A DNA stretch of 64,000 nucleotides, taken from Phyllobacteriaceae bacterium. GTDB taxonomy: Bacteria > Pseudomonadota > Alphaproteobacteria > Rhizobiales > Rhizobiaceae. The notes beneath the pieces were generated by a model. It made no database searches. It was not told the DNA's origin and saw only the letters and a list, made by a program, of their open reading frames with translations. The stretch covers positions 62,001 to 126,000 of the forward strand of contig JADJTR010000002.1 in assembly GCA_016711085.1 (NCBI GenBank). The letters run 5' to 3'. Every line of letters starts with the position of its first letter. Position 1 is the first letter of the stretch. The translations under genes were made by a program, and so were the position numbers. Below, piece after piece: positions 58,578 to 64,000 of this stretch.

Positions 58578-58897
58578 TCCGGCCGGCGCGCCGCCTTCTC
58601 GGCGACGCCAGATTGCGCCGTGCGCCGCTCCAGCTCCGCCATCACCTCGGCAAGCGGAACCTTGGCCAGCGCCAGCACCACCAAGAGATGATAGAGAAGA
58701 TCGGCGCTTTCCGAAACGAGACCTTTGTCGTCCTTCGCCACAGCGGCGATGACGGTTTCGACCGCCTCCTCGCCGAGTTTCTTGGCCGCCTTTTCCACGC
58801 CGGCGGCGAACAGCTTCGCCGTCCACGACCCCGGATCGCCCGACTTTGCCCGCGCCGCGACGATTTTCTCCAGATCGGCCAGGGTGAAATCACTCAT
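58574..58897 (-). CDS. hisE: Phosphoribosyl-ATP pyrophosphatase
   Basis: A 107-aa MazG-like pyrophosphatase that converts PR-ATP to PR-AMP in histidine synthesis. EEAVETVIAA and ESADLLYHLLVVL provide the acidic metal site. It overlaps hisF and coaA by 4 bp on either side, so all three are coupled. Confidence 0.96.
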   Translation of the reverse strand: MSDFTLADLEKIVAARAKSGDPGSWTAKLFAAGVEKAAKKLGEEAVETVIAAVAKDDKGLVSESADLLYHLLVVLALAKVPLAEVMAELERRTAQSGVAEKAARRPE

Positions 58898-59688
58898 GAC
58901 ATTTCTCCGATGCCGTCAAGGCGCATGGCGAGACCGGCGGCGGCCATGTGGCGCTTGGCCTCGCCAATCGAAAAAGTGCCGAAATGGAAGATCGAGGCGG
59001 CGAGCACGGCGGTGGCGTGGCCGTCGCGGATTCCCTCCACCAGGTGATCGAGCGTGCCGACGCCGCCCGACGCGATGACCGGCGCGCGCACCGCATCTGC
59101 AATGGTGCGCGTCAGCGCGATGTCGTAGCCGGCCTTGGTGCCGTCGCGGTCCATCGAGGTGAGCAGGATTTCGCCGGCGCCGAGATCGACGACCTTTCGC
59201 GCGAACTCGACCGCGTCGATGCCGGTGCGGTTGCGGCCGCCATGGGTGAAGATTTCCCAGCGGTCGGCCTCGCCGGGTTGCGACACCTTCTTGGCGTCGA
59301 TGGCGACGACGATGCACTGGTTGCCGAACTTGTCGGCGGCCTGCGCCACGAAATCAGGGTTCTTCACCGCCGCCGTGTTGATCGACACCTTGTCGGCGCC
59401 GGCGAGCAGCAATTTGCGGATGTCGGCGACCTGGCGCACGCCGCCGCCGACGGTCAGCGGCATGAAGCATTGCTCGGCTGTGCGCGCCACGACGTCGAAA
59501 ATAGTGTCGCGGTTTTCGTGGCTGGCGGTGATGTCGAGAAAGGTCAGTTCGTCGGCGCCGGCCGCGTCATAGGCCTTGGCGGCCTCGACCGGATCGCCGG
59601 CGTCGACCAGATCGACAAAGTTGACGCCCTTGACGACGCGCCCGTCTTTCACGTCGAGGCAGGGGATGACGCGGGCTTTGAGGGTCGC
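58894..59688 (-). CDS. hisF: Imidazole glycerol phosphate synthase, cyclase subunit; start codon missing
   Basis: HisF, with HisH, makes IGP and AICAR from PRFAR. The barrel is complete: ARVIPCLDVKDG with the catalytic Asp, VGGGVR, IDAK, TSMDRDGTKAGYD and ASGGVGT. The family begins with a Met just before TLKARV. Here that codon (59686-59688) reads GCG and a stop lies two codons earlier, so no canonical start precedes the first strand; the next GTG at 59652 would remove the catalytic region. The sequence immediately upstream is anomalous, and the start was probably lost there. Confidence 0.93.
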   Translation of the reverse strand, partial: ATLKARVIPCLDVKDGRVVKGVNFVDLVDAGDPVEAAKAYDAAGADELTFLDITASHENRDTIFDVVARTAEQCFMPLTVGGGVRQVADIRKLLLAGADKVSINTAAVKNPDFVAQAADKFGNQCIVVAIDAKKVSQPGEADRWEIFTHGGRNRTGIDAVEFARKVVDLGAGEILLTSMDRDGTKAGYDIALTRTIADAVRAPVIASGGVGTLDHLVEGIRDGHATAVLAASIFHFGTFSIGEAKRHMAAAGLAMRLDGIGEMS

Positions 59689-59691
59689 GAG

Positions 59692-60633
59692 TTAAGAAAG
59701 CAGCAAGGGCGCCGAGAGGCCCGGCCCCCGCCCCCCCAGCCGGGGAGGAAGAACGAGGCAAAAGGCCGGGCCGAACCCCGCAAAGGGGGGGGCGGGGCCC
59801 CCCGCCCCGCCCCGGGGCGGCCGCGGGGGCCGGGGGCGGCGGGAAGAGAAAAGGGGGGAGAACCGCCGCTTCTCCTCGAACAGGGGCTTCTCGGCCATGC
59901 GTCCGGCCAGAATCGCCAGCGCCTCGGCCGGATCGATGCGGCCGTCGTAGAGCGCGCGTCCGGATATCGCGCCCGCAAGCTTGGCGGCGTCCGGGAAGGT
60001 CAGGCGCGCCACATCGGCGAGCGAGGCGAGGCCGCCCGAAGCGATGACCGGGATCGACACGGCGTCGGCGAGCGCGATGGTCGATTCCCAATTGATGCCG
60101 GTCAGCACGCCGTCGCGGTCGATGTCGGTGTAGACGATCGCCGCGACGCCGGCGCCCTCGAACTTCTTCGCCAGCTCGATCGCGCCGAGCGTCGACGCCT
60201 CGGCCCAGCCTTCCACGGCCACTTTTCCGCCCTTGGCGTCGATGCCGACGGCGATTTTTCCCGGGAACAACCGGCAGGCTTGCCTGACGAGAGCCGGATC
60301 GCGCACGGCGACCGTGCCGAGAATGACGCGGGCAAGGCCCTTGGCGAGCCACGCCTCGATCTGCGCCAGCGTGCGGATCCCGCCGCCCAATTGCACCGGG
60401 TTCTTCGTCGCTTTGAGAATCGCCTCGACCGCCGCGCCATTGCGGCTTTCGCCCGCAAACGCCCCGTCGAGATCGACGACATGGAGCCATCGGAACCCCT
60501 GGAGCTCGAAAGCCTTTGCCTGCGCCGCCGGGTTCTCGTTGTAGATGGTGGCGGTCGCCATGTCGCCGAGTTTCAAGCGGACGCATTGGCCGTTCTTGAG
60601 ATCGATGGCGGGGAAGAGGATTTTGGGGGGCAT
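59692..60633 (-). CDS. hisA: Phosphoribosylformimino-AICAR ribotide isomerase; C-terminus uncertain
   Basis: HisA isomerises ProFAR to PRFAR. The barrel shows LFPAIDLKNG with the catalytic Asp, DLDGAFAG, LGGGIR, VGIDAKGG, the second Asp in YTDIDRDG and ASGGLASL, and ends near GRALYDGRIDPAEAL (about 59900). The reading frame then continues into the G/C-rich segment as far as 59692 with Pro/Arg-rich residues that are not HisA. The true stop probably lay near 59890. The start at 60633 is clear. Confidence 0.93.
   Translation of the reverse strand: MPPKILFPAIDLKNGQCVRLKLGDMATATIYNENPAAQAKAFELQGFRWLHVVDLDGAFAGESRNGAAVEAILKATKNPVQLGGGIRTLAQIEAWLAKGLARVILGTVAVRDPALVRQACRLFPGKIAVGIDAKGGKVAVEGWAEASTLGAIELAKKFEGAGVAAIVYTDIDRDGVLTGINWESTIALADAVSIPVIASGGLASLADVARLTFPDAAKLAGAISGRALYDGRIDPAEALAILAGRMAEKPLFEEKRRFSPLFSSRRPRPPRPPRGGAGGPAPPFAGFGPAFCLVLPPRLGGRGPGLSAPLLLS
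59695..59870. other. G/C-homopolymer segment between hisA and hisF
   Basis: About 180 bases made largely of runs of G and C (several of six to eight) with scattered GAAGAA/AAAAGG pieces. It encodes only low-complexity Pro/Gly/Arg in any frame. In relatives hisA and hisF are adjacent. The hisA C-terminus and the hisF start codon both fail at its edges. It looks like unreliable sequence rather than a functional element. Confidence 0.6.
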
Positions 60634-60671
60634 GACGGGATTCCGAACGGCGGGGGCATTCAGCTGGTTCC

Positions 60672-60784
60672 CTCCCCCTTGTGGGGAGGGATAAGGGGTG
60701 GGGGTGAATCGTTCAATCGCCGGCTTCGATCGTAAGCCCCCACCCGGATCGGCTGCGCCGATCCGACCGCCCCACAAGGGGGAG
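60672..60784. repeat. Palindromic intergenic repeat between hisA and hisH
   Basis: A 113-bp mosaic palindrome. CTCCCCCTTGTGGGG at 60672-60686 is the perfect inverse of CCCCACAAGGGGGAG at 60770-60784. GGGTGGGGG at 60696-60704 is the inverse of CCCCCACCC at 60737-60745. A third hairpin, CGGATCGGC/GCCGATCCG with a TGC loop, lies at 60745-60765. This architecture matches the RIME/BIME-like intergenic elements common in Hyphomicrobiales. Only one copy is seen in the window. Confidence 0.85.
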
Positions 60785-60798
60785 ATGAAGCGGGCCGC

Positions 60799-61455
60799 TC
60801 ACGGCTTCCACCTCAGGAAATTCCCGATCAGGGCCAGGCCGAGCGACTGGCTCTTTTCCGGGTGGAACTGCGTGCCGACCATGTTGTCGCGGGCTACAGC
60901 CGCCGTGACCGGCCCGCCATAGTCAGCCGTCGCCAGCAGGTCGGCGGAATCGGTCGCGGCCAGATGGTAGGAGTGGACGAAATAGGCGTGCAACCCGTTT
61001 GCTCCGGTCCGTATGCCGGCGAATACGGGGTGCGGACGCTTGATTTCCAGCGTGTTCCAGCCGATCTGCGGGATCTTGAGCAACGGATCGGCCGGCGTCA
61101 TCTCGACGACGTCGCCCGAAATCCAGCCGAGGCCGGGCGTGACGGTTTTCTCCAGCCCGCGCGACGACATCAACTGCATGCCGACGCAGATGCCGAGGAA
61201 CGGCCGGCCCTTGGCGCGGACGGAGTCTTCCAGCGCGTCAATCATGCCGGGCAGCGCCGCCAGCCCCGCCTTGCAATCGGCATAGGCGCCGACGCCCGGC
61301 AGCACGATGCGGTCTGCGCGGCGCAATTCGTCGGCGTCGGTCACCAGCCCAATGCGCGCATCGACGCCGCCTTCGCGGGCGGCGCGCTCGAACGCTTTCT
61401 GCGCCGAGCGCAGATTGCCGGAGCCGTAGTCGATGATGGCGACGCGCATGGACAT
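60799..61455 (-). CDS. hisH: Imidazole glycerol phosphate synthase, glutamine amidotransferase subunit
   Basis: A 218-aa class I glutaminase that feeds ammonia to HisF. The triad is visible: Cys in LGICVGMQLM, and His and Glu in TQFHPEKSQ. GSGNLRSA is typical of the N-terminus. It is separated from hisA by the palindromic repeat and follows hisB closely. Confidence 0.96.
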   Translation of the reverse strand: MSMRVAIIDYGSGNLRSAQKAFERAAREGGVDARIGLVTDADELRRADRIVLPGVGAYADCKAGLAALPGMIDALEDSVRAKGRPFLGICVGMQLMSSRGLEKTVTPGLGWISGDVVEMTPADPLLKIPQIGWNTLEIKRPHPVFAGIRTGANGLHAYFVHSYHLAATDSADLLATADYGGPVTAAVARDNMVGTQFHPEKSQSLGLALIGNFLRWKP

Positions 61456-61461
61456 CTGTCG

Positions 61462-62058
61462 TCAGCCCGCCAGAGTGCCCTTGGTCGAGGGCACGGCGTC
61501 CGCCTGGCGGGGATCGATATCGAGCGCGGCGCGCAGCACGCGGGCCACCCCCTTGAACACGCTTTCGGCGATGTGATGGCTGTTGGCGCCGTATAAATTC
61601 GTCACATGCATCGTGACGCCGGCGTGCTGGGCCAGCGCCTGGAAGAATTCGCGCACCAATTCGGTATCGAAGGTTCCGATATTCGGCGCGCTGAATTTCA
61701 CGTTCCAGACGAGGAACGGCCGTCCCGAGACGTCGATGGCGGCGCGGGTCAGCGTTTCGTCCATCGGCAGGTCGAGAGAAGCATAGCGGACAATGCCGCG
61801 CCGTTCGCCCAGCGCCTTCGACAGGGCCTGGCCAAGCGCGATGCCGACATCCTCCACCGTGTGGTGGTCATCGATGTGCAGATCGCCCTTCGCCTCGATC
61901 ACCATGTCGACGAGCGAATGGCGCGACAACTGGTCGAGCATGTGATCGAAGAAGCCGACGCCGGTGGCGATGCGGCGTTTGCCTTCGCCATCGAGATTGA
62001 CCGTGACGGCGATCTCGGTCTCGTTGGTCTTGCGCGCAATGGTCGCCTGCCGCAGCAT
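61462..62058 (-). CDS. hisB: Imidazoleglycerol-phosphate dehydratase
   Basis: A 198-aa monofunctional HisB with both manganese-binding motifs, GFFDHMLDQLSRHS and DDHHTVEDVGIALG, plus SHHIAE. There is no histidinol-phosphatase domain, as in most non-enteric bacteria. It heads the his run and is divergent from hslV across 190 bp that must hold both promoters. Confidence 0.96.
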   Translation of the reverse strand: MLRQATIARKTNETEIAVTVNLDGEGKRRIATGVGFFDHMLDQLSRHSLVDMVIEAKGDLHIDDHHTVEDVGIALGQALSKALGERRGIVRYASLDLPMDETLTRAAIDVSGRPFLVWNVKFSAPNIGTFDTELVREFFQALAQHAGVTMHVTNLYGANSHHIAESVFKGVARVLRAALDIDPRQADAVPSTKGTLAG

Positions 62059-62248
62059 TCTTTCATTCCCCGTTCGCCCATCAGGCGGGCGACGGCTCCA
62101 TATCAGCCCGCAGCCGGGTTTTCCAGTTTCGCATTTGGTCGCGGTTTGCATTCCGCCGTCGCCGCCATACATATCGGCGACAAACGCGAAGGAGTCGCCC
62201 GCGCCGGCCGGCATGGCGGCGCGGGCGACGGCCGAAAGGAGCAGCCCC

Positions 62249-62809
62249 ATGGCAGAGGAACGCGGCGCGCCGACGATGCACGCCACCACCATCGTCACCG
62301 TGCGCAAGGGCGGCAAGGTGGTGATCGCCGGCGACGGCCAGGTGTCGCTCGGCCAGACGATCATGAAGGGCAACGCCCGCAAGGTGCGCCGCCTCGGCAA
62401 GGACGGCCAGGTCATCGCCGGTTTCGCCGGGGCAACCGCCGACGCCTTCACCCTGCTCGAACGCCTGGAAGCCAAGCTCGAACAATATCCGGACCAGCTG
62501 ACCCGCGCCTGCGTCGAACTCGCCAAGGACTGGCGCACCGACCGCTACCTGCGTCGCCTTGAAGCGATGATGCTGGTCGCCGACAAGGAGGTCAGCCTCG
62601 CCATCACCGGCAATGGCGATGTTCTGGAGCCGGAACAGGGCGTGATGGCCATTGGCTCGGGCGGCAACTACGCGCTCGCCGCGGCCCGCGCGCTGGTCGA
62701 CACCGATTTCGACGCGGAAACCATCGCGCGGCGCGCCATGAAGATCGCCGCCGACATCTGCGTCTACACCAACACCAATGTCGTGGTGGAAACGCTGGAT
62801 GAAGCGTGA
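62249..62809 (+). CDS. hslV: ATP-dependent protease subunit HslV
   Basis: A 186-aa proteasome-like peptidase. The propeptide (MAEERGAPTMHA) ends at the catalytic Thr of TTIVTVRKGG. VVIAGDGQVSLG and MAIGSGGNYALAAARAL are diagnostic. It forms a double hexamer capped by HslU. GAAAGGAG precedes the ATG. A GNAT gene sits between it and hslU. Confidence 0.97.
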   Translation: MAEERGAPTMHATTIVTVRKGGKVVIAGDGQVSLGQTIMKGNARKVRRLGKDGQVIAGFAGATADAFTLLERLEAKLEQYPDQLTRACVELAKDWRTDRYLRRLEAMMLVADKEVSLAITGNGDVLEPEQGVMAIGSGGNYALAAARALVDTDFDAETIARRAMKIAADICVYTNTNVVVETLDEA

Positions 62810-63312
62810 ACCCCGTTACGAATTCCGCGCTGTCGAGCCTCGGGATTTGCCTATGCTGGCGCGCTGGCTGGGCGAACTGCATGTGCGCCAATGGTGGGGC
62901 CAATCCGGCGCGGCGTTGGCCGAAATCAACGTCGCGCTCGAAGACGAGGCGGCCGAGCCGCTGATCGTCGAACGCGATGGCATGCCGATCGCTTATCTGC
63001 AGGTTTGCGACCCGCATCTCGAGGATAGCCACCCCTATCAGGACCAGCCGACCGGCACGCTCGGCCTCGATCTTCTGGTCGGCGAAGCCGATCTGATCGG
63101 CCAGGGCCTCGGGCCGGCGATTCTGGCGGCGCTGGCCGATATCCTGTTCGACGAGGGCGCGCCGCGCCTGATCGTCGATCCGCATCCCGCCAACACGCGC
63201 GCCATCCGCGCCTGCGAAAGCCGGCTTCCGGCATTTCGACACGCGCGACACGCCATACGGTCGGGCCCACATGATGGCGCTCGACGCCGCAGAGGATGAC
63301 AACGATGCCTGA
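62799..63312 (+). CDS. GNAT acetyltransferase (AAC(6')-like), frameshifted near its end
   Basis: ATG at 62799 overlaps the end of hslV. The protein shows FRAVEPRDLPMLARWL, VRQWWG and the acetyl-CoA loop region of aminoglycoside 6'-N-acetyltransferase-like GNATs. After AIRACE the frame fails; one frame over, GFRHFDTRDTPYGRAHMM completes the fold and ends at a TGA at 63310-63312 overlapping hslU. The shift is near 63217-63219 in GAAAG. A gene of this type between hslV and hslU is usual in Hyphomicrobiales. Its substrate is unknown and a resistance role is not implied. Confidence 0.88.
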
Positions 63313-64000
63313 ATTCTCCCCCCGCGAGATCGTCACCGAGCTCGACCGCCACATCATCGGCCAGCACGACGCCAAGCGCGCCGTCGCCATCGCGCTCAGG
63401 AACCGTTGGCGGCGCCAACAGCTCGAGGGCGGCCTGCGCGAGGAGGTGATGCCGAAGAACATCCTGATGATCGGACCGACCGGCGTCGGCAAGACCGAGA
63501 TTTCGCGTCGCCTCGCCCGGCTCGCCAACGCGCCATTCGTCAAGGTCGAGGCGACCAAGTTCACCGAGGTCGGTTATGTCGGCCGCGACGTCGAACAGAT
63601 CGTGCGCGACCTGATCGAGGCCTCCATCGTGCTGGTGCGCGAAAAAAAGCGCGAGGAGGTCAAGGCGCGGGCCCAGCTCAACGCCGAGGAGCGCGTGCTC
63701 GAGGCGCTTGTCGGCAAGACGGCGAGCCCGGCGACGCGCGATTCGTTCCGCAAGAAGCTGCGCGCCGGCGAACTCGACGACAAGGAAATCGACATCGAGG
63801 TGGCCGACGCCGGTTCGGGCATGCCGAATTTCGAAATCCCCGGCATGCCGGGCGCGAATATCGGCGTGCTCAACATTTCCGACATGCTGCAGAAGGCGAT
63901 GGGCAATCGCACCAAGACCAAGCGGGTGACGGTGAAGGATTCGCACGCGACGCTGGTCGCCGACGAGTCCGACAAATTGCTCGATCAGGAGAAGGTGATC
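63304..64000 (+). CDS. hslU: ATP-dependent protease ATPase subunit HslU, 5' part
   Basis: The AAA+ unfoldase partner of HslV, running off the window after about 232 codons. It shows SPREIVTELDRHIIGQ at the N-terminus, the Walker A GPTGVGKTEI and EATKFTEVGYVGRDVE. The acidic I-domain follows. The start overlaps the end of the GNAT gene. Confidence 0.97.

Noticed and set aside
58948..60735. 595-codon open frame opposite hisF and hisA
   Set aside because: It spans two his genes and the damaged G/C segment on the opposite strand. The coding signal belongs to hisF and hisA.
62799..63312. Aminoglycoside resistance gene
   Set aside because: The GNAT resembles AAC(6')-like proteins, but a gene of this type between hslV and hslU is a chromosomal core feature of related bacteria, so a resistance role is not supported.

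Overview
The window is chromosomal DNA from a high-GC alphaproteobacterium, most likely of the order Hyphomicrobiales (Rhizobiales). This is inferred from gene families and gene order: a FYDLN-type acidic protein beside aroA-cmk-rpsA; pckA divergent from chvI-chvG-hprK-EIIA-HPr-ahcY; a DivL kinase with the H-box histidine replaced by tyrosine; a TsaE/AmgK fusion next to a MurU-like gene; trpF-trpB-trpA-accD-folC; and coaA-hisE-hisF-hisA-hisH-hisB facing hslV-hslU. The genus cannot be named. Nearly all of the window is core genome, and I did not find a new defence, mobile or biosynthetic system.

Layout. 1-9.4 kb: the end of tRNA-Arg, two exported enzymes, comM, gshB, a small glycan-modification cluster (GtrA, GT2 and a divergent GT-C-like membrane protein), an RlpA-like protein, an unexplained coding remnant and tRNA-Ala. 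9.5-14.7 kb: FYDLN protein, aroA, cmk, rpsA and a phosphoribosyltransferase gene with a damaged 5' end. 14.8-23.9 kb: an NDUFA9-like protein, a TauE-type exporter, uppP, GST, queG, a dehydratase/epimerase, mepA, glk, dapB, gpmA and tRNA-Leu. 24.1-25.7 kb: a DUF11/Calx-beta surface protein cut off in mid-repeat, the only clearly accessory gene. 25.7-32.6 kb: mog, the trp cluster, a ruined arsC, accD, folC, an AhpD-like protein and trxA. 32.6-44 kb: divL-tsaE/amgK-murU-addB-addA on the minus strand. 44.2-53.8 kb: ahcY, a secreted hydrolase with a divergent AraC regulator, the regulatory PTS, ChvG/ChvI and pckA. 53.8-57.5 kb: nitroreductase, arfB, kbp, alkB and a GT87 protein. 57.5-64 kb: coaA, the his genes, hslV, a GNAT gene and the start of hslU.

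How the genes fit together. Several genes bear on the envelope and cell cycle: DivL and CtrA-type boxes (2020, 20085), mepA, rlpA, uppP, AmgK/MurU peptidoglycan recycling and ChvG/ChvI acid and envelope sensing. ChvG/ChvI, HprK, EIIA-Man, HPr and pckA lie in one locus, which suggests envelope and carbon status are read together with control of gluconeogenesis. Metabolic genes cover tryptophan, histidine, lysine/DAP, shikimate, CoA, folate, glutathione and methyl-cycle functions.

A second strong signal concerns the sequence itself. At least eight conserved genes carry net one-base shifts, mostly in short homopolymers: the FYDLN gene, rpsA, folC, addA, addB, ahcY, the EIIA gene and the GNAT gene. 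Several others have larger lesions: queG and ahcY lack internal blocks, arsC and the phosphoribosyltransferase 5' end are scrambled, and hisA-hisF are separated by a G/C-homopolymer stretch with the hisF start codon gone. Because indispensable genes are hit, uncorrected sequencing or assembly errors explain this better than gene decay. Every broken gene here should be read with that in mind.
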